A DNA stretch of 64,000 nucleotides. Origin: JAUILA01 sp050289805. Lineage in GTDB: Bacteria > Bacteroidota > Bacteroidia > Cytophagales > Cyclobacteriaceae. Location of the stretch: positions 66,486-130,485 of the forward strand of contig JBNKGL010000009.1 in NCBI GenBank assembly GCA_050289805.1. Direction: 5' to 3'. Below, piece after piece: positions 52,180 to 60,014 of the stretch. The number at the start of each line of letters is the position of its first letter. Position 1 is the first letter of the stretch. Under the pieces are notes generated by a model. It was not told where the DNA came from and did no database searches. It saw only the letters and a list, made by a program, of their open reading frames with translations. Position numbers and translations under genes: made by a program.

Positions 52180-54360
52180 TTATTCCACTATTTGGTTAAG
52201 CGCACCTGATTTAATCAATTCTTCAAAACGTCCTTCCTGGGTTATCTTTCCTTCTTCAAAGAGTAACACCTTGTCACTGGCGGCCATCACAAACGGATCA
52301 TTGGATACAACAATCAATGTCCACTTGTGCTCATCAGCAGTGAGCGCACGGATCAGAGATAAGCGCTCCGACTGGATAAAATCTTTGAAGAAATCATTGA
52401 GTACCAGAAGACTTGGCCGTTTGGCAAGACAGCGGGCAAGAATAATTTTATTTACCAATCCGCGCGATAACCCTTTACCCCCACTGAGCATGGGCGTGTC
52501 CAACCCTTCGGGCATGGCGTTAATATCATCACTGATTCCTACTTGTTCAATAGCCCAAAGAGCATCTTCTACCTTAGATTGAGGCTTGGCCAGCAGAATG
52601 TTTTCAAGTATAGTCCCTTCAAAAATATCTTCCTGGGACACATTTTTCCCGATCTTATCCCGCATGTTGGTCAGGTCCAGATCGCGCAATGAATAGCCGT
52701 CCATGGTGATAATACCTTCATAACCCTGGTTAAGACCCGTAAGTACGTTTGTAAATACGGTCCTGCCTGATCCGCTGCCCCCACTGATACATATTCGTTC
52801 GCCGCTCGAAATATGCACGTTCACATCTTTTAAGACATAGTCATTGTTACCGGGAAAACTGTAGTAAAGATTTTTTGTCCTTATCTCCATTCCCCGCATC
52901 AGGAGCTCTTTAGGTATATCAATTCCACCGCTTTTCTCCAGGGGAAGGTCTGTTACCTGGGAAATCTTGTCCACAGCGGTTAACATGTCATATACCACAT
53001 CCATGTACATGATGATCTTCTCCACTGAGTTGAGTGTAATAATAATGATGACTTCTGATGCCACGAACTGGCCGAGTGTGATTTCCCGCTGAACAACGAG
53101 AATTGTACCGATGATCAGCAAACCACCCGTGACAAGTCCCTTGAAAATGAGAATGAATATGTATTGATTTACCAGCACGCCGAAATGCACTTTCCTGTTT
53201 TTCAGGTAATTATTTACATTATAATCCGTTTTGCGAATGGGCAACGGCGTGTTACCGGAAATTTTGAATGAGTTAATCGTCCGGGCGAGTTCTTCCAGCC
53301 AGTAAACTACCTTATACTTATACTTTGATTCCATGATCGATGAACTCAAACCTTTCGGGCCGGTAAAGTAGAAAATCAGGATTAGCATACCAACCAGTAA
53401 CAAACTGAAAAAGACGAAGAACGGGTGATATGCTGATAACAGAATAAGTCCGAATAAAATTTGAATAACACCGGCCGACAGGTCAATTAACAGTTTTGGA
53501 AGACCTTTTTGTAACGTCAGCACGTCGAAAAACCTGTTCATCAGTTCCGGCGCGTAATATTTCAATAAAGCCTCATTCTTGATGCGGGGTATTCTAAAAG
53601 CAAACTCAAAGGCGGCTTTGGTAAATACACGTCGCTGCAAATATTCCACCAGTGTTATCTGCATCACCTGAAGACCACCTGCCGCAAATACCCCGAGGAT
53701 TACGAGTGCAATTAAAACATACACCGAACTGAAGACCACTCCTCCGGATATCAGGGAAACAGTTGCCTGGATCCCAAGAGGCAATGTTAAGCTGATCAGA
53801 CCGATCAGAATGGCATAGATATAGATATAAAAAATATCCTTTTTCTCTTCCGACAATAGCCGTATCAGCCGCTGAACCGGGTTGAGTTTTTTGAGCCTTT
53901 CCCCATTTTCAGGATCATCACTTACCAGGCTTTTATACCCGAATATCCCCATGAAGCATACCTTTCCATCTTCCAGCAGCAGGTTGGGGAAATAATCTGT
54001 GTCGCAGACCAGGGCTTCCGACTCTTCAGCCCATACTCTTGAGACGTACATTTTGCGCTTGACCTTATATAAGATAATCGGAATGACCTCATCTCCTACT
54101 TCCTCAAAGGCGAAAATCGGGATCTCCACATCCTCCAGGAATGCCCGGATCTCTTCAGGCCCCAGCTGATTTTCAAGGAAAATAATACGCTGTTTAGAGG
54201 CAGCCTCCGTAAGGTCCCTTCTGAATTCCGCCGTATCATCATTGTCATAGGTAGTGGCCGACAACTCCATTTCCCGTAATGAGAAACCGTCGAAATCCTG
54301 CCTCAAATACGTAGAGGCTTCCCTGATTACCTGAATAATCTGGTTGCTGTTCATCCCCAT
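52180..54360 (-). CDS. ABC transporter (membrane + ATPase) with altered ATP-binding motifs
   Basis: A 726-residue type-I-secretion-like ABC protein. The N-terminal 150 residues are not a C39 peptidase (no catalytic Cys found). Six membrane segments follow (160-450), then an ATPase domain. Walker A reads GGSGSGRTV with Arg533 in place of lysine. The signature is LSGGKGLSRG. Walker B ends LLVLND with Asn655-Asp656 where Asp-Glu are expected. All three changes would weaken ATP hydrolysis. The order TetR-ABC-HlyD-TolC fits a three-part exporter. Related Bacteroidota ABC proteins also show decayed motifs, so it may be a family trait, not a lone mutation. Confidence 0.88.
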   Translation of the reverse strand: MGMNSNQIIQVIREASTYLRQDFDGFSLREMELSATTYDNDDTAEFRRDLTEAASKQRIIFLENQLGPEEIRAFLEDVEIPIFAFEEVGDEVIPIILYKVKRKMYVSRVWAEESEALVCDTDYFPNLLLEDGKVCFMGIFGYKSLVSDDPENGERLKKLNPVQRLIRLLSEEKKDIFYIYIYAILIGLISLTLPLGIQATVSLISGGVVFSSVYVLIALVILGVFAAGGLQVMQITLVEYLQRRVFTKAAFEFAFRIPRIKNEALLKYYAPELMNRFFDVLTLQKGLPKLLIDLSAGVIQILFGLILLSAYHPFFVFFSLLLVGMLILIFYFTGPKGLSSSIMESKYKYKVVYWLEELARTINSFKISGNTPLPIRKTDYNVNNYLKNRKVHFGVLVNQYIFILIFKGLVTGGLLIIGTILVVQREITLGQFVASEVIIIITLNSVEKIIMYMDVVYDMLTAVDKISQVTDLPLEKSGGIDIPKELLMRGMEIRTKNLYYSFPGNNDYVLKDVNVHISSGERICISGGSGSGRTVFTNVLTGLNQGYEGIITMDGYSLRDLDLTNMRDKIGKNVSQEDIFEGTILENILLAKPQSKVEDALWAIEQVGISDDINAMPEGLDTPMLSGGKGLSRGLVNKIILARCLAKRPSLLVLNDFFKDFIQSERLSLIRALTADEHKWTLIVVSNDPFVMAASDKVLLFEEGKITQEGRFEELIKSGALNQIVE

Positions 54361-54367
54361 TCTCGTA

Positions 54368-55048
54368 TTATTTAGGTGTTATGGTATTGAAAATCATTTC
54401 CTGGAGAAAGGCTTCATTCTGCTCCTGCAGCTTGCCCCTGCCTTTTTTCAGATCTGTAAGTGACGGCAAATGTTCAGCATAAAAAAGCTGTTGATGTGCC
54501 ATTTGAAGCACTGTGGTGACCAGTGAATGCGGATATTTATATTGTGGATTGATCTCAGAAATATAATCGGCTATCTTTTTGCATAATGACTTAAACCCGC
54601 GAAAAAGACCTTCCCTGTTATCTTCATCCACCTGCTTGGTGAGATACGTTTTATCAGATTCCCAAATCACAATCCGGTACAAGGCCTCCTCATCTACTTC
54701 CGGAAAAAGGGGATCCCGCAGTTTCTTCTCGGTCACCAGGTTCAGGGCAATCTTTAGTTTCTTTTTGGGATCGGTAATATTCTGTGTTCCGAAATCAATC
54801 CTGTATTCAAGCCAGTTCCAGTACCATGCGATCAGATATACCAATAACCGATGCTTATTCTCAAAATACCGGTATACAGACGCTTCAGTGGAATCGATCC
54901 TGATGGCTAGTTTTTTAAATGTAAATTTCTCAAAACCAAGTTCATCGATCATACGGATACTTTCCTCGATAATCTTTCTCCCCAGTTCCGTTTCCTGCGG
55001 ATCCCGAACGAACAGGTTCTCATTCATTAAAAGCTGTAAGGTTGCCAT
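54368..55048 (-). CDS. TetR/AcrR family transcriptional regulator
   Basis: A 226-residue repressor-type protein. The N-terminal helix-turn-helix is in the stretch IRMIDELGFEKFTFKKLAIR with the STEASVYRYFENKHRLL recognition unit, at residues 25-70. The C-terminal helical domain is a ligand or dimer domain and is only loosely similar to others. First gene of the export operon, seven bases before the ABC gene, so it probably autoregulates that operon. A 13-base palindrome lies in its promoter, and most of it recurs before the universal stress protein gene. Confidence 0.9.
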   Translation of the reverse strand: MATLQLLMNENLFVRDPQETELGRKIIEESIRMIDELGFEKFTFKKLAIRIDSTEASVYRYFENKHRLLVYLIAWYWNWLEYRIDFGTQNITDPKKKLKIALNLVTEKKLRDPLFPEVDEEALYRIVIWESDKTYLTKQVDEDNREGLFRGFKSLCKKIADYISEINPQYKYPHSLVTTVLQMAHQQLFYAEHLPSLTDLKKGRGKLQEQNEAFLQEMIFNTITPK

Positions 55049-55078
55049 ACTTTTTTAATATGAATACTTAAATTTAAA

Positions 55079-55091
55079 ATAGTATTACTAT
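55079..55091. promoter_or_regulatory. Palindrome in the TetR promoter region
   Basis: ATAGTA-T-TACTAT is a perfect 6+1+6 inverted repeat 31 bases before the TetR start. Eleven of its thirteen bases, extended to a 12-base word AATAGTATTACT, recur at 56072-56083. Confidence 0.4.
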
Positions 55092-55145
55092 CACTTTTGA
55101 TACTGTTATAACGTAAGTTACGAAATAAGGTTATACCAGATGAAA

Positions 55146-56060
55146 TTATTTTCCCAGAAGCGCCTTTATAAGACCGACATTCTCACCCGGTCTCTTAACT
55201 ACCAGCAGGTATCTGTCTGTTAAGCCAGAATAGACTCTTTCGGAAACACTGCCCAGTAATGCCGCGGCGGCGGCTGTTTTTCCACGTGCCCCGATTACAA
55301 TCATATCGGCAGGGTTATTAGAGGTCCATTTAAGAATGGACTGACCAATATCTGTCGACTTATTAATACCTTCTATGAAACAGTCAGGTTTGACTGCATG
55401 GAAGGGCTCTACGAATTCCTTCAGCTTATGCTCCGTGTAAGCAGCCAGCTTCTGATCAAGCAGGTTTCTTTTCACAAGAATTTCTTCCACCTCATCAACG
55501 GTCTCGGCGACCTGGTTGATATACTTTGAAGAATCACGGTAAACGGTTAAGCAACTGGTATGTTTATTAAGGCTTTCTGCAACCTGCATCGCCTGCAAGC
55601 TGTGTTCGGAAAAATCAATTGGCACCAACACATCATGAAATTTCATCTCCTTTTCAGGGATGAACAGAATACTTACCCCCGACTTGCGGGCTATTTTTCT
55701 CTCCACCAATCCCTCATTTCCTTTTTTACCCACCACAACCAGATCGCTATCAGTTTCCTGTGTAATCTGTAAAATAACCGTTAGCGCATGACCTTCACGA
55801 ACTTCTATGTCATAAGATGTGGTAATACCTGATTCATTTATATATTGCTGCATCCTGTTTTCATAGAATCGCAATTCAGGTTCATTGAGATCCGGAATAT
55901 CAGACAATACCTCCCGGGGCAGGTCTGCAGGTTGAACAACATGTAAAAACGTGAACTTTTGAGGCTTAAGTTCCTTTTCAAGTTTCACCAGGTTGGAAAT
56001 AATGTACTGATCTGTATCAGACATATCCAATGCGATTAACCAATTTTTATAGAAGTTCAT
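55146..56060 (-). CDS. Tandem-domain universal stress protein
   Basis: A 304-residue cytosolic protein of two UspA-like domains. Domain 1 spans about residues 1-145, with VVVGKKGNEGLVERKIARKS, and domain 2 about 150-300, with GARGKTAAAAALLGSVSERV. The Gly-rich loop in domain 2 is a typical ATP-binding G-2x-G-9x-G-S pattern; the first is also close. Stress response by nucleotide binding is known for the family, but the trigger is not. It diverges from the bicarbonate transporter gene with an 83-base shared promoter region. Confidence 0.88.
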   Translation of the reverse strand: MNFYKNWLIALDMSDTDQYIISNLVKLEKELKPQKFTFLHVVQPADLPREVLSDIPDLNEPELRFYENRMQQYINESGITTSYDIEVREGHALTVILQITQETDSDLVVVGKKGNEGLVERKIARKSGVSILFIPEKEMKFHDVLVPIDFSEHSLQAMQVAESLNKHTSCLTVYRDSSKYINQVAETVDEVEEILVKRNLLDQKLAAYTEHKLKEFVEPFHAVKPDCFIEGINKSTDIGQSILKWTSNNPADMIVIGARGKTAAAAALLGSVSERVYSGLTDRYLLVVKRPGENVGLIKALLGK

Positions 56061-56071
56061 ATATATTAAAT

Positions 56072-56083
56072 AATAGTATTACT
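56072..56083. promoter_or_regulatory. Repeat of the TetR-region motif between USP and SbtA genes
   Basis: AATAGTATTACT is identical to 55078-55089 before the TetR gene. It lies 11 bases before the universal stress protein start and 60 before the SbtA start. It could be a second TetR operator or a chance AT-rich match. Confidence 0.35.
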
Positions 56084-56143
56084 TTTATTTTAAATAGTTT
56101 AACACTCACAATATCGCAATGTTATAAAAAAATCTGAATAATC

Positions 56144-57121
56144 ATGACATCAGATATCATTGTACAAAATTTGCTGAACCCGGCTGTACTTTTTTTCTTC
56201 CTGGGATTGCTGGCAGTATTTATCCGTTCAGATCTTGAAATTCCACAGCCGATACCGAAGTTTCTTTCGCTATACCTACTTCTTTCAATCGGTGTAAAGG
56301 GAGGCGTCGAGTTGTCGCACAGCGGTATCACAGGCCATGTGATAACGACCCTCGGAATTGCTGTATTTATGTCGTTGCTGGTACCTGTCTATTCATTTTA
56401 CATACTGAAGAAACGGGTAAGCGTTTATGACGCTGGCGCCATCGCTGCCACCTACGGTTCCATCAGTGCTGTGACATTTATCACCGCAACTTCATTTTTA
56501 AAAGATCTCAACATTGAGTATGGCGGACATATGGTTGCCGCTATGGCGTTGATGGAATCTCCAGCGATCATAGTTGGCGTTTTGCTCATCAATATTTACC
56601 GAAAGGATAAAAATAACGAAGAAACGTCCTATGGAAGCATTGTTAAAGAGGCACTCACAAACGGTTCTGTCGTACTGATTCTCGGAAGTCTCATTATTGG
56701 ATTACTGGGGGGTGAACGAACTGAACAGGCAATGGAACCCTTTACGGGTGATATCTTTAAAGGTATGCTGGCCTTTTTCCTCCTGGATATGGGCCTTCTG
56801 GCGGGTAAGCGAATCCGATCACTCCGCAGGGCCGGTTCTTTTCTTATTCTCTTTAGCCTTATTATCCCGGTCATTAACGCGGCCATTGGAATTGCTCTTT
56901 GTCAGCTTTTCGATATTACTGTTGGTGATTCCCTTCTGCTGGTTGTGCTGCTCGCAAGTGCCTCCTATATCGCCGTTCCGGCAGCAATCCGGATAACAGT
57001 ACCGGAAGCTAATCCCGGATTATATGTGCCGATGTCGCTGGCAATCACATTCCCATTTAATATCATACTGGGGATTCCCGTTTATTATCACATTTTGGAA
57101 TATTTAAATTTACATACATGA
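56144..57121 (+). CDS. sbtA: SbtA-like sodium-dependent bicarbonate transporter
   Basis: A 325-residue membrane protein of about ten segments, resembling the SbtA family (PF05982). NPAVLFFFLGLLAVFIRSDL, IGVKGGVELSHSG and the TYGSISAVTFITA motif are characteristic of the two inverted halves. The family imports bicarbonate with sodium. The ATG of the following SbtB-like gene overlaps its TGA, forming the classic transporter/PII-like regulator pair known from cyanobacteria. The bicarbonate assignment is by family; I see no carboxysome or CO2-fixation gene here. Confidence 0.87.
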   Translation: MTSDIIVQNLLNPAVLFFFLGLLAVFIRSDLEIPQPIPKFLSLYLLLSIGVKGGVELSHSGITGHVITTLGIAVFMSLLVPVYSFYILKKRVSVYDAGAIAATYGSISAVTFITATSFLKDLNIEYGGHMVAAMALMESPAIIVGVLLINIYRKDKNNEETSYGSIVKEALTNGSVVLILGSLIIGLLGGERTEQAMEPFTGDIFKGMLAFFLLDMGLLAGKRIRSLRRAGSFLILFSLIIPVINAAIGIALCQLFDITVGDSLLLVVLLASASYIAVPAAIRITVPEANPGLYVPMSLAITFPFNIILGIPVYYHILEYLNLHT

Positions 57122-57411
57122 AAGCGCTGAAACGTGTAGAGATCATCACCGGATCCCTGGAATCTTCTAAGGTGATCAGGATTTTGGATCAAAATCAAAT
57201 CAACGGATACACCCTGATCAAAAATGTCCTGGGACGTGGAGATAAAGGTGAACAGGACGGCGAAGGACTTCATAATGCTTTTCAGAACACATACTTTCTG
57301 GTGGCATGTTCTGAAGACGAGCTGGATAAAATAACGGAACCGCTTCGGAAGCTGCTTAAAACTTCCGGTGGGGTCTGCCTCATCAGTGACGCTCAATGGC
57401 TGATTCACTAA
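57118..57411 (+). CDS. sbtB: SbtB-like PII-family regulatory protein
   Basis: A 97-residue ferredoxin-like PII-family protein. The LKRVEIITGSLESSKVIRIL start and the ENTYFLVACSEDELDKITEPLRKLL-like end match SbtB. In cyanobacteria SbtB binds adenine nucleotides including cAMP and controls SbtA activity at the membrane. This copy lacks the C-terminal CGPEGC-like redox hairpin and ends soon after the PII fold. It overlaps the transporter gene by four bases (ATGA), so they are surely co-expressed. Confidence 0.87.
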   Translation: MKALKRVEIITGSLESSKVIRILDQNQINGYTLIKNVLGRGDKGEQDGEGLHNAFQNTYFLVACSEDELDKITEPLRKLLKTSGGVCLISDAQWLIH

Positions 57412-57498
57412 AAAAAACAACTTCTGCGCATACAAACGCAGTTAGGCAACTGTGTACATTTTTATTAATTTTATTAATCATCAGTTTACGCTTTTAGA

Positions 57499-59226
57499 AT
57501 GAAAAATTTCGTCTACCTCTATATCCTCTTTTTAACGTTTGCGCTATTCAACTCTTGCTCTTCGGAAAATAATGACAACGTTAATAATACAGAACGTGGT
57601 CAGTCTTCCCTGTATTTTAATGGAGATATCATCACGATGGAAGGAGAATCTCCAGAATACGCCGCAGCACTGGTCGAACGGGATGGAAAAATATTATTTG
57701 TTGGCAATGAGGCTGAAGCACGTGAAAAAGCAGGAAATACTTATAACGAAATAGACCTGAAGGGCAAAACCCTTGTTCCCGGATTTATTGACGGCCACGC
57801 GCATTTCTACGGATTCGGGGCCCAGGCAGTCACCGCAAACTTACTCGCTAATCCGGACGGCACATGCGACAGCATTCCAGCCCTGATCAGTACCCTGAAG
57901 AAATGGCATGAAGAAAATGGCACTTCCAGGACAAATGGCTGGATTGTCGGGATGGGTTTTGATGATGCAGTTCTGGCGGAAAAACGATTCCCTACCCGGG
58001 AGGATCTGGATAAAGTTTCTACTGAAATTCCTGTGATGGCCATTCATATATCAGGGCATTTTTGCGCAGTGAATTCAAAGGGATTGGAGGAAATGGGAAT
58101 AACAGCAGAAACTGAAAACCCGGACGGTGGGGTCATCCGAAGAATCAAAGGAACAAAAGAACCGAATGGCGTTCTCGAAGAACTTGCTGCCATCCCGAAT
58201 ATGATCAAACTGATTACGCCCACCGATCCGGAAGTAGTTGACTATTATATAAATAAAGGACAGGATATGGCCGTGAGTTTCGGTTATACTACCGCTGTTG
58301 AGGGCAGAGCCATGACAAACCATGAACAACTGGCTGATTATGCGGATCAGGGAAAATTTAAGATCGATGTGCTGTCATATGTAGATTACATGTTCCCCCA
58401 ATACATGGATACGGAATGGAACAGTAGGGAATATAAAAATCATTACCGGATTGGTGGACTCAAATTAACACTGGACGGTTCTCCTCAGGGCAGAACTGCC
58501 TGGAGAACAACACCTTATCTTATTCCTCCTGAAGGCCAAAATGAAGATTACAGCGGCTATCCGGCAATACCTGAGGATGACAAGGTGAAAGAAATTGTCA
58601 ATATGGCATTCGCCAATAACTGGCAACTGAAAACCCATTGTAACGGCGATGCCGCCTTTGATCAGCTCTGCCGTGCACTAGGTCCTGCAGTGGCAAAATT
58701 TGGCAATAATGACAGAAGAAATGTATTGATCCATGGGCAGCTCATCAGGGCGGACCAGATTGACAGTCTGAAAAAGTATGATCTCGTGGCATCACTATTT
58801 CCGATGCATACTTTTTATTGGGGTGATTGGTACGATGAGATCATCGGTCCGGATAATGCTCAAAAAATCAGTCCTATTAAATCTGCATTGAATAATGGAA
58901 TTCACGTTACCAGTCATACCGATGCACCTGTGGCCCTGCCCAACCTGATGATGATTATGTGGACAACCGTGAACAGGGTAAGTCGAAGTGGGAAGATCAT
59001 GGGGCCGGATGAGAGGTTAACGCCATATGAAGCCCTGCAATCCTTCACCATAGGTGGTGCCTACCAATTTTTTGAAGAGAATGAAAAGGGCAGCTTCAAG
59101 GCTGGAAAAATTGCCGATATGGTAGTCCTTGATCAAAACCCTCTGGAAGTAGACCCCATGACGCTTAAGGATATTAAAGTGCTACAAACCATTAAGGATG
59201 GTAAAACCGTTTATACGTCGATGTAG
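57499..59226 (+). CDS. Amidohydrolase (YtcJ-like) lipoprotein
   Basis: A 575-residue metal-dependent hydrolase with lipobox FNSCSS. The metal-binding His100-x-His102 is in FIDGHAHFYGFG; later ligands include KTHCNGDAAFD, VLIHGQLI and TSHTDAPVAL. YtcJ-like amidohydrolases of this size act on C-N or carboxylic ester bonds of unknown natural substrates. Export via the lipobox places it in the periplasm or outer membrane. The preceding 87 bases have no clear promoter match. It is followed 99 bases later by the NTF2-like gene. Confidence 0.9.
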   Translation: MKNFVYLYILFLTFALFNSCSSENNDNVNNTERGQSSLYFNGDIITMEGESPEYAAALVERDGKILFVGNEAEAREKAGNTYNEIDLKGKTLVPGFIDGHAHFYGFGAQAVTANLLANPDGTCDSIPALISTLKKWHEENGTSRTNGWIVGMGFDDAVLAEKRFPTREDLDKVSTEIPVMAIHISGHFCAVNSKGLEEMGITAETENPDGGVIRRIKGTKEPNGVLEELAAIPNMIKLITPTDPEVVDYYINKGQDMAVSFGYTTAVEGRAMTNHEQLADYADQGKFKIDVLSYVDYMFPQYMDTEWNSREYKNHYRIGGLKLTLDGSPQGRTAWRTTPYLIPPEGQNEDYSGYPAIPEDDKVKEIVNMAFANNWQLKTHCNGDAAFDQLCRALGPAVAKFGNNDRRNVLIHGQLIRADQIDSLKKYDLVASLFPMHTFYWGDWYDEIIGPDNAQKISPIKSALNNGIHVTSHTDAPVALPNLMMIMWTTVNRVSRSGKIMGPDERLTPYEALQSFTIGGAYQFFEENEKGSFKAGKIADMVVLDQNPLEVDPMTLKDIKVLQTIKDGKTVYTSM

Positions 59227-59325
59227 ACATTTCAAAATTACCTTATCCAACTGATGATCAGAAGATAATAGTATTGATTCCGGTTTATTTTTTGTATTTT
59301 GATTGACAACCAACCAATCAAAATT

Positions 59326-59865
59326 ATGAGAAAATTAACCTTGATCCTGCTGGCAGGAACAATGTTCTATGCATGTGGACAACAAGAGCAGGCTCCGCCG
59401 CCACCGCCGCCGGAAGAACCGGCAGGGCCTGTAACCGTAAATGCCGATGAAAAATACGTAGCCATCTGTAAAGATGGGCTTGCAGCCATGTCGAGCGGCG
59501 ACATGGAACGCTTTGTTTCTGACTTCACTGATGATGTTGTGTACCAGTTTTCCTATGGTGACAGCCTTGTGGGCAAAAGTGCCGTTCTGGATTACTGGAA
59601 AAACCGTAGGGAGAATATCATTGATCAACTGAATTTTTCCAACAGCGTTTGGTTATCATTAAACGTTGATATGGGTAATAACTATAATGTTGCACCGGGA
59701 GACTGGGTAATGGGATGGTTTTTAACAACCGCCTCCTACAAAGCCACTGGTAAAAGTATGACGCAGAATATTCATACGCTGTATCATTTCAATAATGCCG
59801 GAAAAGTCGACCGGGTAATTCAGTTCCTTGATCGTGCTGCAATAATGCAAGCGACCAGTCAGTGA
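59326..59865 (+). CDS. NTF2/SnoaL-like lipoprotein
   Basis: A 179-residue protein with lipobox MFYACG, then a linker of six or seven prolines and glutamates (PPPPPPEEPAG). The rest is a single NTF2-like cone fold (KDGLAAMSSGDMERFVSDFTDD and HTLYHFNNAGKVDRVIQFLDR). The pocket probably binds a small molecule or acts as an enzyme, but no catalytic residues stand out. I take the ATG at 59326, since it begins the signal peptide, rather than an upstream TTG. A terminator follows. Confidence 0.85.
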   Translation: MRKLTLILLAGTMFYACGQQEQAPPPPPPEEPAGPVTVNADEKYVAICKDGLAAMSSGDMERFVSDFTDDVVYQFSYGDSLVGKSAVLDYWKNRRENIIDQLNFSNSVWLSLNVDMGNNYNVAPGDWVMGWFLTTASYKATGKSMTQNIHTLYHFNNAGKVDRVIQFLDRAAIMQATSQ

Positions 59866-59876
59866 TGAAAATAAAG

Positions 59877-59903
59877 GTCCCGTCTTAACAGGCGGGACTT
59901 TTA
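59877..59903 (+). terminator. Rho-independent terminator after the NTF2-like gene
   Basis: A nine-base-pair stem with one G-T pair (59877-59885 with 59890-59898), four-base loop and a T-run. Confidence 0.85.
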
Positions 59904-60014
59904 AATTAATTTACCCTCCATGTAAAATTCCGTTCATTACATCCCTGATCGGGAACACTCTTCTTAGAAATTTCACGAGCAATCACTATATTAAGAAATG
60001 TTTTGCATTTCCAT

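Noticed and set aside
52180..54360. Calling the ABC gene a pseudogene because of altered motifs
   Set aside because: The reading frame is full length, the membrane part is intact and the operon is preserved; relatives in the phylum also have decayed motifs.
57425..57442. Hairpin CTGCG/CGCAG after the SbtB gene as terminator
   Set aside because: Five-base stem and no T-tract; too weak to annotate.
59299..59325. Upstream TTG start of the NTF2-like lipoprotein
   Set aside because: It would place nine polar residues before a signal peptide that begins properly at the ATG at 59326.
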